A stretch of 64,000 bases of DNA from Alphaproteobacteria bacterium. GTDB taxonomy: Bacteria > Pseudomonadota > Alphaproteobacteria > Micropepsales > Micropepsaceae. Below the pieces are notes generated by a model. That model had not been told where the DNA came from, ran no database searches, and saw only the letters and a list, made by a program, of their open reading frames with translations. This document shows positions 26,001-34,600 of the stretch, piece after piece (the first letter of the stretch is position 1; each line of letters opens with the position of its first letter). Location: assembly GCA_028871345.1 (NCBI GenBank), contig JAGWNK010000002.1, positions 204,111 to 268,110 of the forward strand, in the 5' to 3' direction. The position numbers and the translations under genes are program-made.

Positions 26001-27637
26001 CCAAGCCGGGCGAAGGCGGACAGCTTCCCGGCCACAAGGTGACCGAGATGATCGCCAAGCTGCGCCACGCCACGCCGGGCGTGATGCTGATCTCTCCGCC
26101 GCCGCATCACGACATCTATTCCATCGAGGATCTGGCGCAGCTCATCTACGACCTCAAGCAGATCAATCCCGACGTGCGCGTCTGCGTGAAGCTGGTGTCT
26201 GCTACCGGCATCGGCACCATCGCGGCGGGCGTGGCGAAGGCCAAGGCCGACGTCATCCTGATCTCGGGCCACAACGGCGGCACCGGCGCCTCGCCGCAGT
26301 CGTCGATCAAATACGCCGGCGTCCCCTGGGAAATGGGACTGACGGAGGCGAACCAAATCCTGACACTCAACAACCTGCGTCACCGGGTGACGCTGCGCAC
26401 CGACGGCGGCATCCGCACCGGCCGCGATATCGTCATGGCGGCCATGATGGGCGCCGAGGAGTTCGGCATCGGTACCGCGGCGCTCGTCGCCATGGGTTGC
26501 ATCATGGTGCGCCAATGCCATTCCAACACCTGCCCCGTCGGCGTCTGCACCCAGGACGAGAAGCTGCGCCAGAAATTCACCGGCACGCCGGAGAAGGTCG
26601 TCAACCTTTTCAGCTTCATCGCCGAGGAAGTGCGCGAGATCCTTGCTTCGCTCGGCATGCGCAGGCTCGAGGACGTCATCGGGCGCACCGATCTGCTCGC
26701 CCAGATCAGCCGCGGCGCCGAAGAACTCGACGATCTCGACCTCAACCCGCTGCTGGTGCAGGCCGATCCCGGCAACTACGCGCGCCATTCGACGCAGAAG
26801 GGGCGCAACGAGGTGCCCGAGACGCTCGACGCCCAGATCGAGAAGGACGCCTTCCCGCTGCTCGACCACGGCGAGAAGATGCAGCTCGCCTACAATGTCC
26901 GCAACACCATGCGGACCATCGGGGCGCGCACCTCGTCGCGCATCGCGCGCAAATGGGGCATGACGGGCCTGCCGCCGGGGCATCTGACCCTGCGGCTGCG
27001 CGGCTCCTGCGGCCAGTCGCTCGGCGCCTTCTCGGTGCAGGGCCTGAAGATCGAGGTGTTCGGCGACGCCAACGACTATGTCGGCAAGGGCCTGTCGGGC
27101 GCTACCATCGTTCTGCGGCCGATGACCTCGGTCCGTTTCGTGGCGCGCGACAATACCATTATCGGCAATACGGTCCTTTACGGCGCCACGGCCGGCAAGC
27201 TGTTCGCGGCCGGCCAGGCGGGCGAGCGCTTCGCCGTGCGCAACTCGGGAGCGACGGCGGTCGTGGAAGGCTGCGGCTCCAACGGCTGCGAGTACATGAC
27301 AGGCGGCAACGTCGCCATCCTCGGGGCCGTGGGCGACAACTTCGCGGCCGGCATGACCGGCGGCATGGCCTTCGTCTATGACGCCGACGGTCTGTTCACA
27401 GAGCATCTCAATCCTGACAGCGTCGTCTGCCAGCGCGTCGGGACCGAGCATTGGAACAGTGTGCTGCGCGCGCTCGTCGAGGAGCATCAAGCGGAGACCG
27501 GCTCCGTCTTTGCCGCGGCGTTGCTGGCGCAGTGGGACGTCGAGCTGCCGCGCTTCTGGCAGGTCCTGCCCCAGGAGATGGTGCATCGTCTGGAATGGCC
27601 GCTGAAAGACGAACAGGTGGCGATCCCGGCGGAGTGA
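23036..27637 (+). CDS. gltB: Glutamate synthase (NADPH) large subunit
   Basis: The alpha subunit (1533 residues from the ATG at 23036; GTG at 23027 is an alternative) makes two glutamates from glutamine and 2-oxoglutarate. The class II amidotransferase nucleophile is the Cys of EHDACGVGLIA at about residue 54, exposed by propeptide removal. Further on are the central domain, the FMN/2-oxoglutarate domain with KPGEGGQLPGHKV and SGHNGGTGASP, the 3Fe-4S cysteines in CIMVRQCHSNTCPVGVC, and the GXGXG helical C-terminal domain (GSNGCEYMTGGNVAILG). The 53-residue propeptide is longer than usual and contains a sequence encoded by a C-run/G-run hairpin (HVSPPVYGGGNG), probably an inserted repeat. It forms an operon with gltD. 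Confidence 0.95.
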   Translation: MEEKTPDHLRAAGHVSPPVYGGGNGEGDVTRYLANARKLEDAHAYSPDQEHDACGVGLIAALDGKPRREVVVRAIEALKAVWHRGAVDADGKTGDGAGIHIQVPQDFFRAQVEQTGHKLRSGRIAVGMIFLPRTDYNAQETCRTIVESEILHSGFYLYGWRQVPVNISIIGEKANATRPEIEQVMFDAGVDDLETLDRRLYLCRRRIEKAVRAAAIQDFYVCSLSTRSLIYKGMFLAEQLSNFYPDLTDERFVSAFAIFHQRYSTNTFPTWRLAQPFRMLAHNGEINTLKGNVNWMKNHEVKMASELFGAEAEDIKPIIQPGGSDSAALDSVFEVLVRAGRAAPLAKTLLVPEAWSKKASTMPESHRAMYAYANAVMEPWDGPAALAASDGRWVIAGMDRNGLRPMRYSVTDEGLLFVGSETGMVVLSDTHVTRKGRLGPGQMIAVDLAVGKFYEDREIKNRLAREYPYEEWIKNVVDLEPIIGPGEEPVMFSKEALRRRQIAAGFTTEDLELILHPMIEDGKEPVGSMGDDTPLAVLSEKYRPLSHYFRQNFSQVTNPPIDPLREARVMSLKTRFRNLGNVLVQDEKQTEVYVLESPVLSTGMFARMKEHLEGRFYEIDCVFPLAEEPLRDGALAQAIDRIRAEAEEAVLQGYNHLILTDERLSEERAAIPMILATGAVHSHLVRRGLRTYTSINVRSAECLDTHYFAVLIGVGATTINAYLAQDCITERHARGLFGTLTLGACVKRYLDSISAGLLKIMSKMGISVISSYRGAYNFEAVGLSRSMVADIFPGMPSRISGIGLSGIAKKVARRHAKAFDDEVAILPIGGFYKARQSGETHGHRADLIHLLQTAVTNESYSIYKRYSDGVRGLPPISLRHLMDFRPAGAAVALEEVESITEIRKRFVTPGMSLGALSPEAHEALNIAMNRIGAKSDSGEGGEDPVRFKRKPNGDNANSAIKQVASGRFGVTAEYLNQCRELEIKIAQGAKPGEGGQLPGHKVTEMIAKLRHATPGVMLISPPPHHDIYSIEDLAQLIYDLKQINPDVRVCVKLVSATGIGTIAAGVAKAKADVILISGHNGGTGASPQSSIKYAGVPWEMGLTEANQILTLNNLRHRVTLRTDGGIRTGRDIVMAAMMGAEEFGIGTAALVAMGCIMVRQCHSNTCPVGVCTQDEKLRQKFTGTPEKVVNLFSFIAEEVREILASLGMRRLEDVIGRTDLLAQISRGAEELDDLDLNPLLVQADPGNYARHSTQKGRNEVPETLDAQIEKDAFPLLDHGEKMQLAYNVRNTMRTIGARTSSRIARKWGMTGLPPGHLTLRLRGSCGQSLGAFSVQGLKIEVFGDANDYVGKGLSGATIVLRPMTSVRFVARDNTIIGNTVLYGATAGKLFAAGQAGERFAVRNSGATAVVEGCGSNGCEYMTGGNVAILGAVGDNFAAGMTGGMAFVYDADGLFTEHLNPDSVVCQRVGTEHWNSVLRALVEEHQAETGSVFAAALLAQWDVELPRFWQVLPQEMVHRLEWPLKDEQVAIPAE
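23082..23103. repeat. Hairpin repeat within the gltB propeptide
   Basis: CTCCCCCCG-TTTA-CGGGGGAGG forms a stem with one bulged C and a 4-base loop. It is of the C-run/G-run type widespread between genes in alphaproteobacteria, but here lies in frame in the N-terminal extension of gltB, ahead of the catalytic cysteine, where extra residues are removed on maturation. Confidence 0.6.
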
Positions 27638-27744
27638 AGTGCAATCGCCTCAAATCCGCGCTGTGGTTGCACCTGCGAGGCACTCCACCAATCACCTGCC
27701 ATCCGCCGCTATAGTCCCTTCGCATCTCTGTGGAAGGGGCCATC

Positions 27745-28128
27745 ATGTCGAAGTTCTTCTTCTATTGGCTGCCGCGCATTCTGGCGATCCTCCTCATCCT
27801 GTTCATCAGCGTGTTCGCCCTCGATGTCCTCGAAGAACACGCCAGTCCTGCCCAGATCGCCACGGACCTGTTCATGCACCTGATCCCAAGCCTGGTTCTG
27901 CTGATCGTCCTCATTGCGGCTTGGCGCTGGGAATGGATCGGCGCGCTGGTCTTTGCCGGCGCCGGCGCATTTTATCTTTATTCCGTGTGGATCAAGCACT
28001 CGATCGCTCCGCAGCAGACATTTGAGCAGCACGTGGGCATCAGCCTGCTGATCGCCGGACCGGCGCTGCTCGTGGCCTTCCTGTTCCTGGTGGGATGGTT
28101 CTCGCGGCATAAGCTCCGCGGTGCATGA
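27745..28128 (+). CDS. Four-helix integral membrane protein, unknown function
   Basis: The 127-residue product starts at the ATG at 27745 (MSKFFFYWLPRILAILLILF), five codons inside the track ORF, with GGAAGGGG upstream. It has four hydrophobic helices (ILAILLILFISVFAL, LIPSLVLLIVLIAAW, WIGALVFAGAGAFYLYSVW, ISLLIAGPALLVAFLFLVGWF) and ends in a basic tail SRHKLRGA. The layout is that of small DUF membrane proteins found singly in many bacteria. It lies 107 bases after gltB in the same direction but probably has its own promoter. No function can be assigned. Confidence 0.72.
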   Translation: MSKFFFYWLPRILAILLILFISVFALDVLEEHASPAQIATDLFMHLIPSLVLLIVLIAAWRWEWIGALVFAGAGAFYLYSVWIKHSIAPQQTFEQHVGISLLIAGPALLVAFLFLVGWFSRHKLRGA

Positions 28129-28362
28129 CCAAGCAGGGCGCGGCAAGTCGTACCGCACGAGAGGGTCGATGGCTCGGCGCCCGCGCGCGGGGCTTACGGT
28201 GACGCGACTATCCGCCGTGAAAACGTTTGCGCGAATTCACTTCATTCCGGCGAGCAGCGTTCGGCGGAGTGACGCGCGGCAATGGTGACGATAGGTCGCC
28301 AACGCCAATGCGCGCAAAGTCGACGGCGAACGAGGCCATGATCGGGTCCCGCCGGAGCGCAA

Positions 28363-28944
28363 ATGAGCCGCATATTCCTCTTGGACGGACACCCCGATCC
28401 ATCGCCGGAACGGCTGTGCGCGGCGCTCGCCGATGCCTACGCCGGAGGCGCCCGCCGATCGGGGCACGAAGTGCGCCGCTTCGACCTTGGCGCCATGGAA
28501 TTCCCCCTGCTCCGCACGCGGGACGACTTCGAACACGGAGCGGTCTGCAAAGACGTCGCCCACGTGCAGGACGCGCTGCGCTGGGCGGATCACATCGTCG
28601 TCTTCCATCCCCTCTGGATGGGCAGTCAGCCGGCGCTGCTGAAAGGATTGTTCGAACAGGTCTTCCGCTACGGGTTCGTGCTGTCCAACCCGGAAGACAA
28701 GCGCTCGACGCAGCTCCTGAAGGGCAAGTCGGCGCACATCGTGATGACCATGGGCATGTCGGCATTTTCCTATCGCTGGTATTACGGCGCCCATGCCATG
28801 CGGGCCCTGGAGCGGAGCCTGCTGCGTTTCGTCGGCATCTCTCCGGTGCGCCGGACCTTGATCGGCGGCGCCGAGGAGCTTTCGCAGCGCAAGCGCCGCA
28901 ATTGGCTCAACCGCATGCGCGAATTCGGCGCGCAGGCGCAGTAG
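28363..28944 (+). CDS. NAD(P)H-dependent oxidoreductase, flavodoxin-like (quinone reductase/KefF type)
   Basis: The 193-residue protein begins with the flavodoxin-2 fold: MSRIFLLDGHPDPSPERLCAALADAYAGGAR, the strand and FMN-phosphate loop, then HEVRRFDLGAMEFPLL, and WADHIVVFHPLWMGSQPALLKGLFEQVFRYGF, the PLWxxxxPAxLKGxxDxV-like signature of the family. Members reduce quinones or small electrophiles with an FMN cofactor. Residues 100-150 give the SAHIVMTMGM strand and catalytic YYGAH. It is isolated, with a convergent gene only 3 bases away. Confidence 0.85.
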   Translation: MSRIFLLDGHPDPSPERLCAALADAYAGGARRSGHEVRRFDLGAMEFPLLRTRDDFEHGAVCKDVAHVQDALRWADHIVVFHPLWMGSQPALLKGLFEQVFRYGFVLSNPEDKRSTQLLKGKSAHIVMTMGMSAFSYRWYYGAHAMRALERSLLRFVGISPVRRTLIGGAEELSQRKRRNWLNRMREFGAQAQ

Positions 28945-28947
28945 GTG

Positions 28948-29724
28948 CTACTTCACCTTGGTGATCCTGCCGCCCTCAATCGACCACACATCCGTGGCCG
29001 ACGTGCCGACAAAGAATGTGGCGCGATAGGACAGGCTGGCGAATACGTGGGTCTCGACAGGCGTATTGGAAACAATGTGCGTGAAGTAATAAGCCACCGG
29101 CTTTTCGCCTGACTGTCCTGTCTTTGACAGCATCAGACAGCTCTTCGATAACGCATCCTTCTGGATGATAGATTTGCCGTCGGCGGAGATCGTAAAACGC
29201 TCGTGTCCGCCGATCATCATCTGCTGAGGATCCTTCGTGACAGACATGACCCAGACGAGCCATGACTTTCCGTGCGGGTCCCAAAACGCAATTGTATTTG
29301 CTGGTTCATTCGAACATCGAAAATCGAAATTCTCGGCCGCAAGTTCACGGGCATTATATTGCGCGATTTCCACGGACTGGAGGGTGCCGACTAACGGCTC
29401 CGTAAGTTTCGGCTCTTCACCTGGCACAAACGCAACGTCGTACACTGCCTCCGGTCCATTCGCGCCACTCCTGATGAACCTGACAACATTCAGGTCGGAA
29501 CCGTCGTCATCCACAATCCATGCTCGGATTCTCCCGGATTGAAGGTCTGCGAGACTGTGCTTCGCTAGCAGGATGTCCGTCGCCTTCCAAGCTTCCTGAT
29601 CCTGTCGGTACATGTGCTGGCCCAGCGCTTCGATCGTGGCGAGATCGAATTCACGAATCGGCTTGTCGTCGGCGGATGCCGGCAGAACCAGCATGGCGCC
29701 CACGATCGCAAACCAACGGCACAC
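28948..29724 (-). CDS. Secreted protein of unknown function, 258 aa
   Basis: The product starts at a GTG (29724) after GGGGGCAG and has a signal peptide (CRWFAIVGAMLVLPASADDKP). The mature protein is acidic and mixed alpha/beta: ATIEALGQHMYRQDQEAWKATDILLAKH near the N-terminus, then VRFIRSGANGPEAVYDVAFVPGEEP and a C-terminal ETHVFASLSYRATFFVGTSATDVWSIEGGRI. No catalytic motif or family is recognised. The codon use is a little less GC-rich than its neighbours. It is convergent with the oxidoreductase gene (3-base gap). Confidence 0.62.
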   Translation of the reverse strand: MCRWFAIVGAMLVLPASADDKPIREFDLATIEALGQHMYRQDQEAWKATDILLAKHSLADLQSGRIRAWIVDDDGSDLNVVRFIRSGANGPEAVYDVAFVPGEEPKLTEPLVGTLQSVEIAQYNARELAAENFDFRCSNEPANTIAFWDPHGKSWLVWVMSVTKDPQQMMIGGHERFTISADGKSIIQKDALSKSCLMLSKTGQSGEKPVAYYFTHIVSNTPVETHVFASLSYRATFFVGTSATDVWSIEGGRITKVK

Positions 29725-30023
29725 GACTGCCCCCGGCCGCCTTTATCGATAGGGAAAGCATAGTCGATTTTGGCACACCCCGCATCCCAGCCTATTCCAC
29801 GTTCAATCTGAGGAACCCTACCGCGCGGTGCGGGTCGGAACGGTAGCGCGGCGCGGGCCAGGACGGCGCGAAATCGAACGCGCATTGAGCGCCCAGCAAG
29901 ATCTTGGCGTGCATTGCGAGGTTCCATTCATGGATCGCCCGAGTGTAAAATTTTCGACCGGGGCGATCGCGATCACGGACGCCAAGAGAGCGCGCACGGC
30001 GTCTCCATCAAAGCGACCACCCC
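29725..30023. other. Intergenic region; possible gene remnant on minus strand
   Basis: No full gene is visible in these 299 bases. On the minus strand a 40-codon frame (29914-29792) reads MHAKILLGAQCAFDFAP and ends VGFLRLNVE, with open sequence extending upstream (KFYTRAIHEWNLA) and high GC third positions, which resembles the end of a real protein more than random sequence. It may be a degraded 3' fragment. Track ORFs 29828-30394 plus and 29818-30102 minus look like chance frames. Confidence 0.25.
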
Positions 30024-30066
30024 TTGTCGCCTGCGGCAATGAACCATATATACCCCCCGTGGGTAT
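30024..30066 (+). promoter_or_regulatory. CsoR-type operator over the csoR-copper ATPase promoter
   Basis: TTGTCG (30024-30029), a 17-base spacer and TATATA (30047-30052) make a good sigma70-type promoter. Starting inside the -10 is ATACCC-CCCGT-GGGTAT (30050-30066), the inverted repeat typical of CsoR operators. The site lies 30 bases before the csoR start, which argues for autorepression relieved by Cu(I). Confidence 0.85.
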
Positions 30067-30095
30067 GCTGGCACAACCCTCAAAGGTTCGAGAGC

Positions 30096-30368
30096 ATGGC
30101 AAAGGCGCTACCGAAGCTCATCTCACGGCTGGCCCGCATCGAAGGCCAGGTGCGCGGCGTCGCGCGCATGGTCGAGGAAGAACGCTACTGCATCGACATC
30201 CTCAACCAGATCCAGGCGATCAAGGCGGCGCTGCGCCGCGTGGAGGAGGATGTCCTCAAGGGCCACGCCGCGCACTGCGTCGCGCACGCCATCAAGAGCG
30301 GCGACGCCAAGGACCAGACCAGGAAATTCGAGGAACTCGTGGAGTTGTTCGGCCGCTATGGAAAATGA
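30096..30368 (+). CDS. csoR: CsoR-family metal-sensing transcriptional repressor
   Basis: The 90-residue protein (ATG at 30096; the track start at 30024 is inside the promoter) is an all-helical CsoR/RcnR/FrmR member. It opens [32 protein letters not shown], with the conserved [15 protein letters not shown] block, the first Cys in YCIDIL, and a His/Cys pair in AAHCVAHAI. This C-H-C set is the Cu(I)-ligand pattern of CsoR. It is followed with an 11-base overlap by a Cu-type P1B ATPase and preceded by its own operator, so copper sensing is the best reading. Confidence 0.9.
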   Translation: MAKALPKLISRLARIEGQVRGVARMVEEERYCIDILNQIQAIKAALRRVEEDVLKGHAAHCVAHAIKSGDAKDQTRKFEELVELFGRYGK

Positions 30369-32931
30369 ATACCGCGATCCCGTCTGCGGGATGACACCAG
30401 ATCCGGATGTGGCGCGCGCCAAGAGCAACTGGCTGCGCCACGAGGGGAAGGATTATTTCTTCTGCTGCGCCGGCTGCAAGGCGAAATTCGCGGCCGATCC
30501 GGGAAAATACCTGACTTCGGCCCAGGCATCGTCCTGCGGCTGCCAATCCGGCGGCGGAACGGAGAAGGCTCGCGACCCGGTCTGTGGCATGACGCCCTAC
30601 AAGGAGATTGCCAAGGCAAAGGGCAATCACGCCCGCTATCACGATGAGGACTATTACTTCTGCTCCGCCGGCTGCAAAGCAAAGTTCCAGAACGAGCCGG
30701 AGAAATACGCGGTGTCATCCCGGCCAAGCGATGCGCCGGCATCGCGCCCAGCCGGGACCCACAGCGAAAGCGTCCCGGTGGGTCCCGGGCCTCGCGCTCC
30801 CGCGCTCGCCGGTGATGACAATCGCGGCAACAACGTCCTTTACACCTGCCCCATGCATCCAGAGATCAGGCAAATGGGGCCGGGGGCTTGCCCGATCTGC
30901 GGCATGGCGCTCGAGCCTGCCGATCCGGCCGCCGCCCAGGATGACAGCGAGCGGCGCGACATGACCAACCGCTTCCGCATCTCCCTGGCGCTCAGCATTC
31001 CCGTGGTCGCGCTGGCGATGCTTGGCGAGTCGGGAGCTTTGGATGCAGTGCTCTCGCCGCTGCCGCGCGAATGGATCGAAGCCGTGCTGGCGCTTCCCGT
31101 CGTCGGCTGGGCCGCCTGGCCGTTCTTCGTGCGGGGCGTCAAAGGCGCGCTCTCGGGCCACGCCAACATGTTCACGCTGATCGGCCTGGGCGTCCTGGTG
31201 GCGTTCGGCTACAGCGTCGTGGCCCTGGCATTCCCGCAGCTGGTGCCGTCGGCTTATCTGGGGGCCAATGGCGCTCCCCCGGTCTATTTCGAAGCGGCCG
31301 TCGTCATCGTGACACTCGTCCTTCTAGGACAGGTGCTGGAGCTGCGGGCCCGGGCGAGCACGGGATCGGCCGTGCGGGCGCTGCTCGATCTCGCCCCGAA
31401 AACCGCTCGCCGCAGGACGCCATCAGGCATTGAAGAAGTCGCACTTTCCGACGTCCAGATCGGCGACGAGCTTCTGGTGCGGCCCGGCGAAGCCGTGCCG
31501 ACCGACGGGATCGTGATCGAAGGTGTGAGCGCCGTGGATGAGTCCATGCTCACGGGGGAATCGATGCCGCTGGAGAAGTCCGCCGGCGACGCGGTGACGG
31601 GGGGCACCCTCAACGGCCAAGGCGCGCTCGTCATCCGCGCTACGCGTGTGGGGTCCGAGACCGTCCTGGCCCGCATTGTCGGCCTGGTGGCGGAAGCCCA
31701 GCGCAGCCGCGCTCCGACCCAGCGACTGGCCGACGCTGTCGCCGCCTGGTTCGTGCCTGTGGTCGTCGCCGTGGCGGCGCTCGCCTTCATCGCCTGGTAC
31801 GCCGCCGGGTTTTCCTTCGATTACGCCTTGATCGCGGCGGTTTCCGTCCTGATCGTTGCCTGCCCTTGCGCCCTGGGTCTCGCCACGCCGATGTCGGTGA
31901 TGGTCGCCGTCGGCAAAGGCGCGCAATCCGGCGTGCTGGTGCGTGACGCCGCTTCGCTGGAGCGATTCGCGAAAGCCGATACGCTGGTGATCGACAAGAC
32001 CGGCACGATCACCGAAGGCAAGCCGGTGCTCATGGCCGTGCGTGCCGTGTCTGCAGAGACCGAAGACGAGGTCCTCACCCTGGCCGCCGCCCTGGAGAGC
32101 AGGAGCGCGCACCCCCTCGCCCATGCCATCACGGAGGGCGCCAAGGCGAAATCGCTGACGTTGCCGGCGGTGGAAGAATTCGTCAGCGTCACCGGCCAAG
32201 GCCTGGAAGGCAAGATCGGCGGCGTCGCGGTGCTGGTCGGCCGCGCGGAATTCCTGCAGGGCCGCAATATCGAGGTGTCAACAGCGAGCCGGGATGCGGA
32301 ACCTTTGCGCCAGGCCGGCGCGACGGTCATCTTCGTGGCCAGAGACGGGAAAGCCATCGGACTCGTCGCCGCCAAAGACCCCTTGAAGCCGGACGCCAAG
32401 GCGCTGCTGGCGGGCCTGGCACGCGACGGGCTGGCGATCGTCATGGCGACGGGCGATGCGCAGGGCACCGCCGCCGCGATTGCGCACGAAGCCGGGCTCG
32501 CCAGCTTCAGGGCGGGCCTGACTCCGGAAGGCAAGACCGAACTCGTGACGCGGCTCAAGAGCGAAGGCCACGTCGTGGCGTTTGCGGGCGACGGCGTCAA
32601 CGACGCTCCGGCGCTCGCCGCGGCGGACGTCTCGATCGCGATGGGCGGGGGTTCCGACGTCGCCATCGAGGCTGCAGGGCTGACCCTGTTGAAGGGCAAT
32701 CTGGCCGCCCTGCTCCGCGCCCGAAAGCTGTCGCGCGTCGCCGTTCGCAACATGAAGCAGAACCTCTTCTTCGCATTTGTCTACAATGCGCTGGGTGTTC
32801 CCGTGGCGGCGGGCGTGCTGTATCCGTTGACGGGCTGGCTCTTGTCACCGATGATCGCGGCGGCGGCAATGAGCGTCAGTTCGGCCTCTGTCATCTCCAA
32901 CGCGTTGCGCCTTCGCTCCGCCCGGCTATGA
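30358..32931 (+). CDS. copA: Copper-translocating P1B-type ATPase with two YHS domains and HMBD
   Basis: The 857-residue pump starts at ATG 30358, inside the end of csoR. Residues 6-51 and 72-118 are two tandem YHS domains (DPVCGMT ... [12 protein letters not shown] and [12 protein letters not shown]); residues 162-187 are a heavy-metal-binding domain ([18 protein letters not shown]). The catalytic body has TGES, the CPC metal motif, DKTGT phosphorylation site, HP in SAHPLAHAI and GDGVNDAP, with eight membrane helices expected. A 36-codon linker (about residues 119-155) is encoded by a palindromic element. It exports Cu(I) from the cytoplasm under CsoR control. Confidence 0.93.
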   Translation: MENEYRDPVCGMTPDPDVARAKSNWLRHEGKDYFFCCAGCKAKFAADPGKYLTSAQASSCGCQSGGGTEKARDPVCGMTPYKEIAKAKGNHARYHDEDYYFCSAGCKAKFQNEPEKYAVSSRPSDAPASRPAGTHSESVPVGPGPRAPALAGDDNRGNNVLYTCPMHPEIRQMGPGACPICGMALEPADPAAAQDDSERRDMTNRFRISLALSIPVVALAMLGESGALDAVLSPLPREWIEAVLALPVVGWAAWPFFVRGVKGALSGHANMFTLIGLGVLVAFGYSVVALAFPQLVPSAYLGANGAPPVYFEAAVVIVTLVLLGQVLELRARASTGSAVRALLDLAPKTARRRTPSGIEEVALSDVQIGDELLVRPGEAVPTDGIVIEGVSAVDESMLTGESMPLEKSAGDAVTGGTLNGQGALVIRATRVGSETVLARIVGLVAEAQRSRAPTQRLADAVAAWFVPVVVAVAALAFIAWYAAGFSFDYALIAAVSVLIVACPCALGLATPMSVMVAVGKGAQSGVLVRDAASLERFAKADTLVIDKTGTITEGKPVLMAVRAVSAETEDEVLTLAAALESRSAHPLAHAITEGAKAKSLTLPAVEEFVSVTGQGLEGKIGGVAVLVGRAEFLQGRNIEVSTASRDAEPLRQAGATVIFVARDGKAIGLVAAKDPLKPDAKALLAGLARDGLAIVMATGDAQGTAAAIAHEAGLASFRAGLTPEGKTELVTRLKSEGHVVAFAGDGVNDAPALAAADVSIAMGGGSDVAIEAAGLTLLKGNLAALLRARKLSRVAVRNMKQNLFFAFVYNALGVPVAAGVLYPLTGWLLSPMIAAAAMSVSSASVISNALRLRSARL
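30713..30820. repeat. 108-bp palindromic (REP/RPE-like) element inside the copper ATPase gene, in frame
   Basis: The segment begins TGTCATC and ends GATGACA (perfect 7-base terminal inverted repeats), and contains CCGGGACCCAC paired with GTGGGTCCCGG (perfect 11-base inverted repeat). Its 108 bases equal 36 codons, so it keeps the reading frame and adds a Pro/Ala/Ser-rich linker between the second YHS domain and the HMBD. Repeats of this TGTCATCCCGG...GGGACCCA type are familiar as intergenic elements in alphaproteobacteria. Confidence 0.75.
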
Positions 32932-32952
32932 TGGGCGCCCAAGCGGGGGCGT

Positions 32953-33801
32953 ATGCGTTCTGATTCAAGACTGACATGGTATGGCACGCTGGCGGTCCTG
33001 CTGGTGCTGCTCGGCTTTCTGGCCGGTTATGCGTTCTGGTACGAGCCGTCGAGCCTGCGCGTGGTGCGCCGGCGCATCGCGCTGCCGCGCAGCGGGGCGG
33101 CGCTCAACCAGCTGCGCATAGCGGTTATCGCCGACCTTCACGCCGGATCGCCCTATATCGACCGGTGCAAGATCGAGACGATCGTCCGCCTCAGCAACCG
33201 CGAGAAACCCGACCTCGTCCTGCTGGCGGGCGATTTCGTGTCGAGCGACGCCTTTGGGCGCCACCAATTGTCTATCGAACGCGTCGCGCAGCTGCTCAAG
33301 CCGTTGCGCGCGCGCCTCGGCGTCTACGCCGTGCTCGGCAATCATGATCGCTGGTCAAACGCCCTGCACATCGCCAACGTGCTCGAACGTTCCGGCGTGA
33401 CCGTGCTCGAAAACCGCTGGGTGATCGTTCCCGACAGAGGCCGCAACATCTATCTTGCGGGCATCGGCGATGCCGCGACGCACGGTGCCAAACCGAAGCT
33501 GGCGCTCTCGGGCATTCCCGAGGGCCAGCCCGTCCTCTGCCTGACCCATTCCCCCGACGTGTTCCCGGCATTGCCGGTGGCCTGCATCTTGACCATTGCC
33601 GCCCACACGCATGGCGGCCAGGTCTGGCTGCCGCTGCTCGGCCGGCCGATCATGCCGTCGCGCTACGGCCGGCGCTACGCCGCCGGTCTGATCCGTGAAA
33701 AAGGCAAGACTCTGTTCGTCAGCACCGGCATCGGCACGACCGGCGTGCCGATCCGCCTCGGCGTTCCGCCGGAGGTCACGATCCTGGACATCAAAGCATG
33801 A
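32953..33801 (+). CDS. Membrane-anchored calcineurin-like metallophosphoesterase (YaeI/YkuE type)
   Basis: The 282-residue product has one N-terminal anchor (YGTLAVLLVLLGFLAGYAFWY), then the dinuclear-metal motifs in order: ADLHAG (DxH), LLAGDFV (GDxx), LGNHDRW (GNHD), CLTHSPD and AAHTHGGQVWLP (GHxHGG with Ala-Ala in place of G). This is the pattern of bacterial UDP-2,3-diacylglucosamine/nucleotide-like phosphoesterases of unknown substrate. It follows the copper ATPase by 21 bases in the same direction and overlaps mtgA by 4 bases (ATGA). Confidence 0.88.
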   Translation: MRSDSRLTWYGTLAVLLVLLGFLAGYAFWYEPSSLRVVRRRIALPRSGAALNQLRIAVIADLHAGSPYIDRCKIETIVRLSNREKPDLVLLAGDFVSSDAFGRHQLSIERVAQLLKPLRARLGVYAVLGNHDRWSNALHIANVLERSGVTVLENRWVIVPDRGRNIYLAGIGDAATHGAKPKLALSGIPEGQPVLCLTHSPDVFPALPVACILTIAAHTHGGQVWLPLLGRPIMPSRYGRRYAAGLIREKGKTLFVSTGIGTTGVPIRLGVPPEVTILDIKA

Positions 33802-34568
33802 GCAACCGGCCGTCGCGGCTGTGGCGGCTGTCCGCCAAGCTTTTCGCCTTCCTGCGCTGGACGTGGCACGGCGACGGAGGGCGAACGCCGTGGCTGCGCC
33901 GCCTGCTGGCGGTCGTCATCTTCCTGTTCGGCCCGGCGCCGGTTCTCTATTTGCTGATCTTCCGATTCGTGCCGGTACCAGGGACGCCGCAGATGGCGCT
34001 GCGCCTCGCCACGCTTGAACCGGTTCACTACTCCTGGCGCTCGTTCGACGACATTTCGCCCAACCTGGCGCGCGCCGTGATCGGGTCGGAAGACCAGAAC
34101 TTCTGCAACCACCACGGCTTCGACTGGGATGACATCCAGCAGGCGATCAAGCAGCACGAGCGCCACCCGTACCGGCGCATCCGCGGTGCTAGCACCATCA
34201 GCCAGCAGGTGGCCCGCACCTTGTTCCTTCTGCCGGTGCGCAGCTGGGTGCGCAAGGGCGCCGAGGCCTACCTGACGGTTCTGGTCGAGGCGTTTTGGCC
34301 CAAGAAGCGCATCCTGACCGCCTACCTCAACCTGGTGGATTGGGGCAACGGCAATTTCGGCGCCGCCGCCGCGTCCGAGGCCTATTTCCACATTCGGCCC
34401 TCTATGCTGTCGAAAGCCCAGGCGGCGCGGCTGGCGACGGTGCTGCCCAACCCGGACAAATGGCACGCGGTGCGCCCGGGTCCCTACGTCAGCAGCCGGA
34501 CCGAGACGGTGATGGTCCGGTCCTGGGAAGTGACGCGCGACGAGCTCGATTGGTGCATCAAGGACTAG
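33798..34568 (+). CDS. mtgA: Monofunctional peptidoglycan glycosyltransferase (GT51)
   Basis: The 256-residue enzyme polymerises lipid II into glycan strands at the inner membrane. A single helix (LRRLLAVVIFLFGPAPVLYLLIF) precedes the GT51 domain. Its motifs appear in order: VIGSEDQNFCNHHGFDWDDIQQAI (motif I with the catalytic Glu), RGASTISQQVARTLFLLPVRSWVRKGAEAYLTVLVEAFWPKKRILTAYLN (motifs II-III), NFGAAAASEAYF and LSKAQAARLATVLPNP. Length matches MtgA (about 240). Translationally coupled to the phosphoesterase. Confidence 0.93.
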   Translation: MSNRPSRLWRLSAKLFAFLRWTWHGDGGRTPWLRRLLAVVIFLFGPAPVLYLLIFRFVPVPGTPQMALRLATLEPVHYSWRSFDDISPNLARAVIGSEDQNFCNHHGFDWDDIQQAIKQHERHPYRRIRGASTISQQVARTLFLLPVRSWVRKGAEAYLTVLVEAFWPKKRILTAYLNLVDWGNGNFGAAAASEAYFHIRPSMLSKAQAARLATVLPNPDKWHAVRPGPYVSSRTETVMVRSWEVTRDELDWCIKD

Positions 34569-34600
34569 GACCGCGCGGCCAGTTTCATTACATTGAAGGC

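Noticed and set aside
24097-27381. 1094-aa plus-strand ORF overlapping gltB in another frame
   Set aside because: Arg/Pro-rich out-of-frame reading of gltB.
22541-27586. Long minus-strand ORFs of 896 and 747 aa opposite gltD/gltB
   Set aside because: They are antisense shadows produced by GC-rich codon bias; products are Arg/Gly/His-rich with no motifs, while gltD and gltB on plus have all catalytic residues.
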